Made by a program: the position numbers and the translations under genes | Source: an uncultured Gammaproteobacteria bacterium | GTDB taxonomy: Bacteria; Pseudomonadota; Gammaproteobacteria; Arenicellales; JAANXG01 | Direction of reading: 5' to 3' | NCBI GenBank assembly: GCA_947259705.1 | Contig: CAMYNL010000022.1 | Coordinates: 1-59,987 of the forward strand | DNA: 59,987 nucleotides | The notes under the pieces: model-generated | Told to the model about the DNA's origin: nothing | Databases searched by the model: none | What the model saw: only the letters and a program-made list of their open reading frames with translations | Part shown: positions 8,541 through 18,800 of the stretch, in pieces | How positions within the stretch are numbered: position 1 is the stretch's first letter | How the letters are laid out: each line of letters starts with the position of its first letter

Positions 8541-10196
8541 GTGATCTACGATCTGACAAACTCTCTCGAACTGCACCTCTGGATCGTGCTTTTGTTTTTC
8601 GCGCACGGAACCTTGTTGGTCTATGTGGCGCGAGGCAGTATTGAAAATCTGCTTAAGATTGATGCCTTGGCCGTACTGTTTTCGATGGGGTTCTCGCTGT
8701 CTCTGCTGCTTAATTTTCTGCTTCTGGCTGTGACGTCATTTCTGGGACTGCCATTGCAGACGACATTCTGGGCGTTGCTAGGACTGGACGTCTTGCTGAT
8801 CTCAACAGCATATGTCCGGTATCGACATCGATCGATCAGACTCAATTATAGCGCTTCATGGATATGGCTGATCGTGGCGATTGCCTTCGTGCTGATGATC
8901 AACAATGGCGGTCTTGTCGATTACCTGGCGGATTCCTGGTGGCATATGAGTTATGCCAACAAAATGATGTTGAAGGGAACTGTGTTTCTCGACACACACC
9001 ACTTTGGCGGATATGACTTGTCCAAGATGGATTTGGCTTATGAACCGGCGTGGCATTCCAACTTGGCGCTATTGGCGATTGTCAGCGATTATCCATTGCC
9101 TTTCATATGGCATAGCCTCGGGGCCTGGTGTTTTTGCGTTGCGCTGGTGTCCTATTACCTGCTTGTCTTAGCCCTGACGGAAAACAAGGCATTGTCATGT
9201 GTGTCAGTAATTTTTTTCATTGTCCTTTTTGGTGGAATTAATTCTTATGCCAGGGTTGCCCCTTGGCCGGGCAATGTTTCTTACTCCGTGTTTTACCTTT
9301 CACTGGTCGCGACATTTGTTATTCTCAACAACGCGGCAAGTGGTATCCATGCCTGGGAGAAAATTCGATGTATTTTTAAAGAGCAAACAGGTTTGGTTGT
9401 TTTGCTCGTGTCATTGCTCTCCTTGATAGCTGTGACACATGTCGCCGAACTGGTCTGGTACGTTTCCAGCCTGGCGTTCTATTCTTACATGTTGTGGATT
9501 ATTTCCCCTCGCGACGAGGCAACACCGGCGTCGTCGACGCTGGTTGGAGATAGTCGGTACCTCAGCTATTTATGGATATTGTATATAGCTGCATTGGCCA
9601 TGGTTGCTCTTGACCGGAATGCGAGTCCGGTGTTCGTTCTGAGCGTAACGCTACCCGTGGTTGTAATTACGATCACCGCACGGATCTTGCTAAGTAAGAC
9701 GGATAAACGCTTCACCAGAAATAACAGCATTGGGATAGCATTTGTCTTTATCGCCGCCCTGCTAACAATTGACTATCAGCATCTCGCAGACCTGTTTTCC
9801 CCGAATCCGATGTGGGATTCAGTTGTCGATAAATACGTACCGAAATATGTAGTCGGTTACTTCGGTGAAAAGCTTCGTTTACCGCATTGGGATCATCAAC
9901 TACGGGCCGCCGTTCTGTTCGGCGGCGTAAGCGGAGTCATTGCAGCATTTTATATCCTTGCAGTAAGAAGAGATCGAGCGACGGTCTTTTTTTGCGGAAA
10001 TGCCATCATTGCGTTCATAGTGATACTGTCCCCATACCTATTCACATATATTGGTATGGTCCTTCCGGTCGACAGGGTGTACAGGTTTCATACGCTTATA
10101 TTTTCACCGGTCATACTGGCCATTTTGCTGTGGATTTCCTACGAAAAATCTACTGCGCAAACGCCCGATCAGAAGGGGATGGGTGAAGAAGCATAG
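8541..10196 (+). CDS. Polytopic membrane protein, GT-C-like, function unknown
   Basis: A 551-residue protein with about twelve hydrophobic spans. After the third or fourth span an outward-facing type loop carries DYLADSWWHM (Asp131 and His135 region), then HHFGGYDLSKMDLAYEP; acidic and His residues in such a loop are typical of GT-C membrane glycosyltransferases that use polyprenyl-phosphate sugars, but I cannot name the family. The start is GTG, six bases after the right arm of a hairpin. The 3' end overlaps the next gene by 14 bases. The pairing with another unknown membrane protein, within a glycan operon, suggests a periplasmic sugar transfer or polymerisation step. Confidence 0.6.
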   Translation: MIYDLTNSLELHLWIVLLFFAHGTLLVYVARGSIENLLKIDALAVLFSMGFSLSLLLNFLLLAVTSFLGLPLQTTFWALLGLDVLLISTAYVRYRHRSIRLNYSASWIWLIVAIAFVLMINNGGLVDYLADSWWHMSYANKMMLKGTVFLDTHHFGGYDLSKMDLAYEPAWHSNLALLAIVSDYPLPFIWHSLGAWCFCVALVSYYLLVLALTENKALSCVSVIFFIVLFGGINSYARVAPWPGNVSYSVFYLSLVATFVILNNAASGIHAWEKIRCIFKEQTGLVVLLVSLLSLIAVTHVAELVWYVSSLAFYSYMLWIISPRDEATPASSTLVGDSRYLSYLWILYIAALAMVALDRNASPVFVLSVTLPVVVITITARILLSKTDKRFTRNNSIGIAFVFIAALLTIDYQHLADLFSPNPMWDSVVDKYVPKYVVGYFGEKLRLPHWDHQLRAAVLFGGVSGVIAAFYILAVRRDRATVFFCGNAIIAFIVILSPYLFTYIGMVLPVDRVYRFHTLIFSPVILAILLWISYEKSTAQTPDQKGMGEEA

Positions 10197-11523
10197 TTGG
10201 GCAGTGCTTTTACCACTTGTTGTCGGGACTGTAGTGCTGGCGCACTCCGTGATTCTACAAGGGCGGATCGTCGTGTGCTATGAAGTCGGTGCCGGAAAAG
10301 AGGCAGCGACCAAGATATACTGGAGTACAGATGAGCGCTTTTATGAAAGACATAGTGCAAGCAGACAGATTAAGACAGGCGGGGATCAGAAGGTTTGTTT
10401 GGCGCACCGAGAACTGCGAAACATAAACACGTTAAGAATTGACCCGATAGACCAGGAGACCGAATTCAGCATTAGCAAGATATTCATGGAACGTCTTGAT
10501 TTGCTGTTTCCCTGGCGGCAGTTGCAGCGGATGGAGTTGTCGATCGATAGTGTTTCCGAAATACACGATGCGACTGCCCTTGGAGACCATGGACGCGGAA
10601 AATATACTGCGTTATCTGTTGACCCTTATTTCACGTTCGAACTGAATCGCGACCAAGCGCGCATTAGAAACATCGCAGCCCTGAATCTTATTTCCGTTTC
10701 TGTGTTTTTTCTATGCGGCTTCATCTTGTTGAGTGTATCAACAAGGCCCAGATTGGTCCTCTTACTAGATGAATCGGCACAAGGTCTCGTCGTTTTCTTC
10801 TTGTATCCGGTTTATTGTCTGGCAGCCTGGTCAGTCGAAAACTACGCGGACCTGTTCAGGTTCTCTCATATTGTTATTTATCTTTGCGTCGTTCTACTAC
10901 TTCTCTATAGCTATGGGAGAGCGGTTGACCGTCTTACCAGGCAGGCACGGGTTTACCTTCCAGTCATTACGATCGTATTACTAGTTGTGTGCCTGGATTT
11001 AACAGTTCGTATTGGACTGGTCGACAAAAGTCTTTTCTCCAAACCTATCCACGCTCCATATCACTGGAACATATCGAGAAGCATTGAGGACAATCTTGAC
11101 AACTCCTCTGTGCGATATGACCGTGATTTTCGGCGCTTGAGGACTATTCTGGCGCCGGGTTCCCGGTTTCTCGCCGATTTGCCGACCAGTTATTTCGTGA
11201 CTGCTGCGTTGGATATGTATCCGGTCGTTGCTCACAGGCATCACAAAGACTGGGTACACATTTATCTGACGACGATCAACCATTTGTGCAGAAGTCAAGA
11301 TCCAATGGGATTTCGTCGGCACCTCCAGGTAAAAGCGGAGCAAGTGAAAACGCATGAGTTGCCGCTGCCCAGGTATATGATTATTGTTCATGACCCGAAC
11401 AATCGGCACCTCAGAAACAGCTGTCTGAGCAGACAATTTGAATCTGTAAAAAAGACATTGAAAGATGCCTTGCCGCTTATATTCGAAGGCGAGCATGTGA
11501 TGGCATTTGAGCTTCGATATTAG
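10183..11523 (+). CDS. Membrane protein with soluble C-terminal domain, function unknown
   Basis: A 446-residue protein. The start is taken as GTG 10183, with a purine-rich site (AGAAGGGGA) just upstream, inside the 3' end of the preceding gene. An N-terminal span (AVLLPLVVGTVVLAHSVIL) is followed by about 170 soluble residues, five hydrophobic spans in the middle, and a soluble C-terminal domain of about 160 residues containing ILAPGSRFLADLPTSYFV. The last resembles the soluble ends of GT-C glycosyltransferases. The 14-base overlap with the previous membrane gene implies coupled translation and perhaps a two-subunit enzyme. I do not recognise the family. Confidence 0.6.
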   Translation: MKKHSWAVLLPLVVGTVVLAHSVILQGRIVVCYEVGAGKEAATKIYWSTDERFYERHSASRQIKTGGDQKVCLAHRELRNINTLRIDPIDQETEFSISKIFMERLDLLFPWRQLQRMELSIDSVSEIHDATALGDHGRGKYTALSVDPYFTFELNRDQARIRNIAALNLISVSVFFLCGFILLSVSTRPRLVLLLDESAQGLVVFFLYPVYCLAAWSVENYADLFRFSHIVIYLCVVLLLLYSYGRAVDRLTRQARVYLPVITIVLLVVCLDLTVRIGLVDKSLFSKPIHAPYHWNISRSIEDNLDNSSVRYDRDFRRLRTILAPGSRFLADLPTSYFVTAALDMYPVVAHRHHKDWVHIYLTTINHLCRSQDPMGFRRHLQVKAEQVKTHELPLPRYMIIVHDPNNRHLRNSCLSRQFESVKKTLKDALPLIFEGEHVMAFELRY

Positions 11524-11804
11524 CTTACCTAGCAAGCATAAAATGTTAGTTACCGTGCGTGCTGATGCAGGCTGAGGCGTACGGTCGACCGCGGGTCAAT
11601 AGTGCAACAAAGGGTAGATAGTTTATTGTCGAAATCGATAATGTTCGGTGCATCTGCGTGTTGGAGTCGAAGCTACACAAGATGCTGTATATAGTAATTT
11701 ATGAAAGTGAAGTCACTGTTGGTAAATAGTTTCGACATACGCGAGGGGTCTGTTATTGACCAGCCATCGACTATGAGGGCGCATATACTCCCGGAGCAAA
11801 AGTT
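11524..11804 (+). other. AT-rich gap between membrane protein and rmlB
   Basis: These 281 bases hold no gene I can support. TATACT at 11784-11789 could be a -10 box, but the nearest good -35 (TTGACC, 11756-11761) is 22 bases away, too far for a standard sigma-70 promoter. TGTCGAAA and TTTCGACA occur about 100 bases apart as an inverted pair. GGAG at 11793-11796 is the probable ribosome site of rmlB. This is the largest gap in the first glycan locus and a reasonable place for a promoter. Confidence 0.4.
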
Positions 11805-12878
11805 TTGGATATGAGCAGCGGTTGTATTTTGGTCACGGGTGGAGCTGGGTTTATCGGCTCTGCCGTAGTTCGAAAGCTGGTGACTCAAAACAAATATATA
11901 GTAGTCAACGTCGATAAACTGACATACGCGGGCAATCTGTCTTCGCTTGGCTCGGTGTTACATTCAAATCGACATAAGTTCGAGAAAGTCGACATCTGCG
12001 ATTTACAAGGGGTCAGGGGGGTGATCGCCACGTACAAGCCAGAATCGATCATGCACTTGGCGGCCGAATCCCACGTGGACCGCTCGATCGATGGTCCGAG
12101 CGAGTTTATATCAACGAACATTGTCGGCACTTACACTCTGCTCGAGGCTGCGAGAGAGTATTGGGTGGGACTGGATGGGCACCAAAAGAGCAACTTTCGG
12201 TTTCATCACATTTCTACCGACGAAGTGTACGGAAGCCTCGGCGAAACAGGTTTGTTTACAGAGTCAACGCCTTACCGTCCTAATTCGCCCTATTCGGCCA
12301 GTAAAGCGTCGTCCGACCATCTGGTCAGGGCATGGCACAAGACATATGGTCTTCCCATCGTCATATCCAATTGTTCGAATAACTACGGACCCTATCAATA
12401 CCCGGAGAAACTCGTTCCGTTGATGATCCATAAAGCGCGTGCTGGAGAGCCACTCCCAATCTACGGCAAGGGAGACAATATACGGGATTGGCTTTATGTG
12501 GATGATCATGCCGATGCGCTCATCAAGATTATGAGGGAAGGTGTGCCGGGGGAAGTTTACAATGTCGGCGGCCACAATGAAAAAACCAATCTTGAAGTTG
12601 TCGAAGAGATATGCGCACTTCTGGACGAGCTGTCGCCTCGAACGGATGGGCAAAGATACAGCGAACAGATTAGTTTTGTGGCGGATCGCCCCGGACACGA
12701 TAAGCGTTATGCAATCGATTCGGGAAAGATCGAGAGGGAACTGGGATGGAGACCCAGCGAGACGTTCGAATCGGGGCTTCGGAAGACGGTCGAGTGGTAT
12801 CTTGTCAACCAGGCATGGTGCAACGAGGCGATGCGACATTACCGGGGCGAACGTCTCGGTGCGGGAGGCGTAAATTGA
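11805..12878 (+). CDS. rmlB: dTDP-glucose 4,6-dehydratase
   Basis: A 357-residue extended SDR. The NAD-binding motif [10 protein letters not shown] is at the N-terminus, the family triad segment STDEVYGSL follows, then the catalytic YSASK, and [17 protein letters not shown] near the substrate site. It converts dTDP-glucose to dTDP-4-keto-6-deoxyglucose, the branch point for rhamnose and other 6-deoxy sugars. The start is either TTG 11805, eight bases after GGAG, or ATG 11811 with longer spacing; I prefer the former on spacing. It is followed by rmlA with a TTGA overlap. rmlC and rmlD are not in this window, so the final sugar is not fixed here. Confidence 0.95.
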   Translation: MDMSSGCILVTGGAGFIGSAVVRKLVTQNKYIVVNVDKLTYAGNLSSLGSVLHSNRHKFEKVDICDLQGVRGVIATYKPESIMHLAAESHVDRSIDGPSEFISTNIVGTYTLLEAAREYWVGLDGHQKSNFRFHHISTDEVYGSLGETGLFTESTPYRPNSPYSASKASSDHLVRAWHKTYGLPIVISNCSNNYGPYQYPEKLVPLMIHKARAGEPLPIYGKGDNIRDWLYVDDHADALIKIMREGVPGEVYNVGGHNEKTNLEVVEEICALLDELSPRTDGQRYSEQISFVADRPGHDKRYAIDSGKIERELGWRPSETFESGLRKTVEWYLVNQAWCNEAMRHYRGERLGAGGVN

Positions 12879-13747
12879 GGGGAATCATACTGGCGGGTGG
12901 GGCCGGCACCCGCCTGCACCCGGTCACCCAGGCGGTGTCAAAGCAGCTGCTTCCGGTGTACGACAAGCCCATGATCTACTATCCGCTGTCCCTGCTGATG
13001 TTGGCAGGTATCCGGGATGTGCTGGTCATATCGACACCCCAGGACACGCCCAGATTCGAGCAACTGCTGGACGACGGATCACACCTCGGACTGAATGTTT
13101 CCTATGCCATTCAGCCATCACCGGAAGGTTTGGCGCAGGCTTTCATAATCGGGGCGGAGTTTGTCGGTGCTGACAACTGTGCACTGGTACTGGGGGACAA
13201 CGTTTTCTATGGTCATGACCTGTCCGTATCCCTTTTACGTGCGGCACGGCGCGAAAAAGGTGCAACTGTGTTCGCGTACCCGGTTCAGGACCCCGAGCGA
13301 TACGGGGTGGTGGAGTTCGACTCCGCCGGCAAGGCGGTGAGTCTGGAGGAAAAACCGAAACACCCGAAATCCCATTACGCGGTAACGGGACTTTATTTCT
13401 ATGATAACCGGGTAGTGGATATCGCCAGGGCCATTAAGCCGTCACCACGCGGCGAACTCGAGATCACAGATGTAAACAACTGGTATTTAGAGCGTGATGA
13501 ACTCGCAGTCGAAGTCTTGGGCAGGGGGATGGCCTGGTTGGATATGGGTACGCACGATTCACTGCTTCAGGCGTCGATGTTCATCGAAACCATCGAGAGC
13601 AGGCAGGGTTTGAAGGTTGCCTGCCTGGAAGAGATAGCCTTCAGGCAGGGGTTCATAGACAAAGATGGCCTATCACGTAGCGCGGAACGCTACGGCAAGA
13701 GCAACTACGGGCAGTATCTGCGTTACCTCATTGAATACGATCTGTAA
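12875..13747 (+). CDS. rmlA: Glucose-1-phosphate thymidylyltransferase
   Basis: A 290-residue nucleotidyltransferase. The signature [12 protein letters not shown] with [15 protein letters not shown] marks the RmlA family, and [12 protein letters not shown] and [20 protein letters not shown] are family landmarks. It makes dTDP-glucose from glucose-1-phosphate and dTTP, feeding RmlB. The homology begins at [10 protein letters not shown], so the start is TTG 12875, with GGGAGG eight to thirteen bases upstream; the preceding rmlB stop TGA lies within TTGA. The order rmlB-rmlA without rmlD or rmlC is unusual for a complete rhamnose operon. Confidence 0.95.
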   Translation: MRGIILAGGAGTRLHPVTQAVSKQLLPVYDKPMIYYPLSLLMLAGIRDVLVISTPQDTPRFEQLLDDGSHLGLNVSYAIQPSPEGLAQAFIIGAEFVGADNCALVLGDNVFYGHDLSVSLLRAARREKGATVFAYPVQDPERYGVVEFDSAGKAVSLEEKPKHPKSHYAVTGLYFYDNRVVDIARAIKPSPRGELEITDVNNWYLERDELAVEVLGRGMAWLDMGTHDSLLQASMFIETIESRQGLKVACLEEIAFRQGFIDKDGLSRSAERYGKSNYGQYLRYLIEYDL

Positions 13748-13798
13748 ACCGTCCACCGCCTGGCAGCATCGTTCGACCGCACTACGGCGACCAAGCCG

Positions 13799-14596
13799 AT
13801 GCTAGAAATTCTAAGTACCCTCGGACGACATCGGCAACTGGTGATCAAGTTGGTGCAACGAGAGGTGCTGGAGCGCTACCGGGGATCAATGTTCGGGCTG
13901 GTATGGTCATTTATGCATCCCCTGTTCATGTTGCTGGTCTATATGTTCGTATTCGGAGTTGTTTTTCGTATACGATGGGGTGTCGAAGGCGCGGAGGACA
14001 TAAAGTTTGGAGTGGTGCTGTTTGCGGGTCTAATCGTGCATGCCCTGTTCGCCGAATGCCTTGCACGTTCTCCCGGTGTGATACTTTCCAATCCCCAGTT
14101 TGTTAAGAAAGTGGTGTTCCCGCTGGAGATATTGCCGGTGGTGACGGTGGGGACTGCCGTGTTCCACCTGGTGGTCGGATTCGTCATCCTGCTGATATTT
14201 AACCTTATCGCCCACGGTACGCTGTATTGGACGTCCCTGCTTGTACCGTTAATTATACTGCCGCTAATTATCCTGGGGCTGGGCGTATCATGGATCCTGG
14301 CCTCGCTGGGGGTATTCGTGCGGGACGTGACCCAGGTAGTGGGCATTCTGGCCACCGTGCTATTGTTTTTGTGCCCGATTTTCTACCCCATTACGGCGGT
14401 CCCCGAATCACTGCAGTCGTTGATGTATCTGAATCCGCTGACGTTGATTGTCGAGGAAATGAGGAACCTGGTCATATTCGGCGGTCTGCCGAACTGGAAA
14501 CACCTTTTTCTGTACTATGTGATAGCGGTCTGCGTGATGGTGTTCGGGTTCTGGTGGTTCAACAAGACGAGAAGGGCGTTCGCAGATGTTATCTGA
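13799..14596 (+). CDS. wzm: ABC-2 type polysaccharide export permease (Wzm-like)
   Basis: A 265-residue inner-membrane protein with about six spans. The N-terminal cytoplasmic helix (KLVQREVLERYRGSMFGLVW) is the ABC-2 permease entry seen in Wzm, TagG and KpsM. Together with the ATPase encoded next, which overlaps it by 11 bases, it should move an undecaprenyl-diphosphate-linked glycan across the inner membrane. The start ATG is 51 bases after rmlA. A second, clearly different Wzm is encoded at 57589. Confidence 0.93.
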   Translation: MLEILSTLGRHRQLVIKLVQREVLERYRGSMFGLVWSFMHPLFMLLVYMFVFGVVFRIRWGVEGAEDIKFGVVLFAGLIVHALFAECLARSPGVILSNPQFVKKVVFPLEILPVVTVGTAVFHLVVGFVILLIFNLIAHGTLYWTSLLVPLIILPLIILGLGVSWILASLGVFVRDVTQVVGILATVLLFLCPIFYPITAVPESLQSLMYLNPLTLIVEEMRNLVIFGGLPNWKHLFLYYVIAVCVMVFGFWWFNKTRRAFADVI

Positions 14597-15896
14597 CGTT
14601 GCGATAAGTCTCGGGAACGTCAGCAAGTGTTATCAGACCTACAAGAAGCCGATACATAGGATTTTCCAGGCCTTTCTGGGCGCGCAGCGCAAACTCTACA
14701 CGGAATTCTGGGCCCTGAAGGGAGTTGACATGGAAGTCCACAAGGGAGAGACGGTAGGAATACTGGGGAAGAACGGATCAGGAAAGTCCACCTTGCTGCA
14801 GATTATTGCCGGCACACTGACACCCACGGGCGGAACCGTCGACGTGCATGGCCGGATTTCGGCAATACTGGAACTTGGTGCGGGATTCAATCCAGAGTTC
14901 ACGGGGGTGGAGAACGCCCGGCTGAATGCGGCGATCGTTGGCGTGCCAAGCGACGAAATAGATGATCGGCTGCCTGACATCATAGAGTTTTCAGAGTTGG
15001 GTGACTTTATTCATCAGCCGGTTAAGACATACTCCAGCGGCATGTACGTACGGCTTGCGTTCTCGGTGGCAATCAATATGCAGCCGGAAGTTCTAATCAT
15101 AGACGAGGCGCTGGCGGTAGGAGATGTACGTTTTCAGAGAAAATGCTTTCGCAAACTCGAGCGGTTGAGGAACGACGGCGTCAGCATTCTGTTCGTAACC
15201 CACGCTACTGGAAGTGTAATCGCACACTGTGACCGGGCGATATTCTTGGACGACGGTGCGGTTCAAGCCCTTGGTGAACCCAAGATAGTGGTCAATCGGT
15301 ACCTGGAAAGTCTTTTCCACCAGGAACGATCGCCGACGCAACAGCAGCAGCGCAATGCGTTAAACGATGGCGATGGACGTATGGCCGAACTGGCGGTAAG
15401 AGCTGTGACGGATATGTGCAGACAGAGGCCGTCCTATAACGCCGGTGAATATCGCTGGGGTGACCGCAGCGCTCAAATAGTCGATTACCTGCTGCTCGAC
15501 GACAACGGCAAGGAAATCAGCAGTATCTGCAAGCACGGAGATACCATACAAATACGCGTGGCAGTTTACTTCTCGGCACAAGTGCCTAAACCGGTGTTTG
15601 GATTGACTGTGAAGACGGTCGACGGAACCGCCGTCTACGGAACCAACACACTGATCCAGAAAACAGAGATTGGAACGCACGAGTCAGGCACCCACGCAGT
15701 GGTCTTTTTCACGCTGACGCTCAATCTTCTTGCGGCAGAGTACTTCGCATCACTGGGCGTAGTCGGCCTCAAGGAAGGATCTGCGCAAGTTGTTCACGAT
15801 CGCCGTTATGACCTGTTCCAGTTCAAGGTTGAAGACGACGGGGATGCAATCGGCCTCGCGAACCTCGAAGGCAGTATTCGGTATGAGATTACCTGA
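14586..15896 (+). CDS. wzt: ABC transporter ATPase with C-terminal glycan-binding domain (Wzt-like)
   Basis: A 436-residue protein. The nucleotide-binding domain has Walker A GKNGSGKST (about 61-69), the signature YSSGMYVRLAF, and Walker B VLIIDEALAVGD. After about residue 245 comes a separate domain of roughly 190 residues rich in beta-strand-like sequence, as in the O8/O9a-type Wzt proteins whose C-terminal domain binds the modified non-reducing end of the polymer and licenses export. It overlaps wzm by 11 bases and the following 1370-residue gene by 14. That neighbour contains WbdD-like terminator domains, which fits an export system that waits for a capped chain. Confidence 0.93.
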   Translation: MLSDVAISLGNVSKCYQTYKKPIHRIFQAFLGAQRKLYTEFWALKGVDMEVHKGETVGILGKNGSGKSTLLQIIAGTLTPTGGTVDVHGRISAILELGAGFNPEFTGVENARLNAAIVGVPSDEIDDRLPDIIEFSELGDFIHQPVKTYSSGMYVRLAFSVAINMQPEVLIIDEALAVGDVRFQRKCFRKLERLRNDGVSILFVTHATGSVIAHCDRAIFLDDGAVQALGEPKIVVNRYLESLFHQERSPTQQQQRNALNDGDGRMAELAVRAVTDMCRQRPSYNAGEYRWGDRSAQIVDYLLLDDNGKEISSICKHGDTIQIRVAVYFSAQVPKPVFGLTVKTVDGTAVYGTNTLIQKTEIGTHESGTHAVVFFTLTLNLLAAEYFASLGVVGLKEGSAQVVHDRRYDLFQFKVEDDGDAIGLANLEGSIRYEIT

Positions 15897-18800
15897 GCAT
15901 AGCGTACGGACCAGTTCGGTCCTGGTGACGACCAATGCTCTGGCGTGCGATTCGGATACGGGCATCTGGTTTCCGGCAAATGACGTAAAGACAGAGTTCC
16001 ACTACTCGGACGGGGTGGCTACGGAGGAGTATCTGCAACGGGTGTTTTCCGAGTCGACGGACCTCGGGAGCCAGTCGGCGGAGCTGGCCGCGCAGATCCG
16101 CGACTGGCCAAGCGAGTATCACCTCAGTAACAAGAGAGCCAACCTGCTTCGCACTTTCGACCTTTCCGGGATCTCCCATGCGCTGGAGGTCGGCTGTGGC
16201 TGCGGGGCGATCACGCGTTACCTCGGGGAATGCGGTATTGCCGTGGATGCGATAGAAGGCAGCCGTAGCAGGGCGGAACTTGCCGCGCTTCGTTGTGATG
16301 ATCTGACAGGCATAAACGTCATTTGCGCCAATTTCAACGAACTTGAACTTCCGGAGTCAGCATACGATGCGGTGTTTCTGGTTGGGGTCGCCGAGTATGC
16401 AGCCCGCTTCATGGGTGGCGATCTGCCTGACGAGGAGGCCTTGCTGGCATTGCTACGTAAAACAAGGAGGCTCATCAAACCGGGCGGGCTGGTGTTGATC
16501 GCGATAGAGAACCGCACCGGCATGAAATATGTGATGGGGGGCCACGAGGACCACTATTCTCTACGTTATGTCGGCATCCATGATTACCCGGAGACTGCGG
16601 GTATACGTACCTATACGCACGGGGAATGGCTGTCCCTGATTAATCGGTCCGGTTTTACCGAACGTGAGACGTTGTTTCCCTTCCCGGACTACAAGATACC
16701 AACGGTTCTGCTTTCGGAGAGCTATGCGACCGAGTATCCGTTTGCGTTTTGTCAGCTGGAGGGAGTCCCTTCGCGAGACTACGTCTCGCTACTGGACCTG
16801 AAGGAGGCCGAATCGGTCTTCTGGGAAGCCGCCAACAGCAACGGCACATTCCCGGAATATGCCAACTCATATTGCATGCTGTTAACAGACTCACGGGACA
16901 CGATTGACCGGGTGAGCGGACTGGATTTTGCGCATCTTCCCGATTTCGGGCGCAAACGTGAATTCTGCGTGATCACGAAGAAGTATCGGGGCGAGGGACA
17001 GGTAAGACGCGTTTCGCTGAATCCGGGGAATGCAGGCGAACGAGGAGCGGACGTGGCGCAACTAGTAAAGGATGAGCCTTTTCACCATGGACCACTGCTG
17101 TCCCTGGAGTGGTCGAGGTCGTTGCTACTGTATCCGGATGACGGTCGTTTCGAGCAGCTTCTCATCCGCTACCACGGCTTTCTCGTTGAAAGATCCGTCT
17201 TGGAAAAAGGTCTAAATATCGACCTGCTGCCAAACAACATAGTGGTGGCGGAAAACGGTGATTACGTCCCGTTTGACGAGGAATGGCAGGTGGCCTGGCG
17301 GCTTGACCCCGAGTTTGTCTTCTATCGGGCGCTGCTAGGCTTTGCCATGCGGTACGCTTACAGCCTGCAGTCGCTGTTTCGGGTCAAGGAACTCTGTACG
17401 GTGAGGGACTTCATTGAGTATGGTTTCCGCATCATAGGACAGGTTGCGGGTCCCCGCATTGACGAATTCGTAGAGCAGGACAATCGTTTTCACGCCGTGG
17501 TGGATGTTGCCCCTTCACCGGCTGAGTTGGATTCGTCGATCATGTCGATTCCGCATGTTCAGCCAAACGTCGCCAAGGTGTATTGGTGCGGTGCCGATGA
17601 GGACTGGAGCGAGGAACGCTCGACTTTTATGGAGACCCGGGAGTACGACGACCGCCAGACCCTGGTTCTCGATTTGCCCGCGGAGGCGAATCGTATGTCT
17701 CGCTGGCGTTTCGATCCCTGCGATCACACAAGGGCAGTGGATGTCGGGTTCCTGCGCATCTACGGGATAGAGATTAAGGCCACCCGCCCGGGGAGCCGGG
17801 AACTCGACGGAGTCTGGCGGGAGCGTGGCCAGGAAAGGATTGCTGAGACTGGAAAGATGACCGGGATGGCATTCCAGCAAGCAGGATTGGGCGAAGTTTT
17901 CATGGTAGTGAGCGACGATCCCCACATCGAGTTCGAATTCAGCCCGCGCCGCCGGCTTCGTGAGGACGAACACCTGCAGGTTCGGATAGAGATGCGACTA
18001 CACCGCTCCCTCGAATACATCCTGGCGCGGGACCTGTATATGGTGCGGGAGGAGGCCTACGTACGGCGGCTGCGGTACCTGGACGATGTCGACAGGGAAA
18101 AGCAGCGGCTCGAGGAGGAACTGGCGCTGATCAAGTCGTCCAAGGTATGGCGCCTGGCTGAGAAGTTCCGAGGGCTGGTATATGTCTCCCTGCTGCCGCG
18201 TGCGCGCAGGGCGGGAGACATTTTTCGTGAACGTGGCGTGCGGGAGGCGTTGTCTTATCTTCGCAGGGGCTTATACCGCCGCTGGGGACGTTTTCGGGGC
18301 ATCGCCGTACCACCGGACGAGGAGTTGACACCCTACGAACGGTGGTTCAGCAGACATGCCGCTGAATTCCCTGACCCGGCGCCGCGCGAGGCTTCTCGGG
18401 GACCGAAAGTCAGCCTCATCATGCCCGTGTACAACACCGACCCGGATATCCTCAGGCGTGCGATTGCATCGGTCGAATCGCAACAGTATTCCAACTGGGA
18501 ACTTTGTATTGCCGACGACTGCTCCACGAACAAATCTACCGGCGAGGTGCTGCACTCGATGGAAAACGACCGGGTTCACGTACGGTATCTGGACAGCAAC
18601 CTGGGAATTGCCGGTGCGACGCGAACGGCTGTGGAGTCGGCGACAGGAGACTACCTGGCTTTCCTCGATCACGACGACGAACTGGCACCCTGGGCGCTGA
18701 TGGAGATGGTGCGCACGATAAGGAAGAGCGATGCGGAGCTACTGTATTCCGACGAGGATTTCATTCGCACCGATACTCACCTGGACTTTCCGCATTTCAA

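Noticed and set aside
11756-11789. Sigma-70 promoter TTGACC/TATACT before rmlB
   Set aside because: The spacer is 22 bases, outside the usual 16-18.
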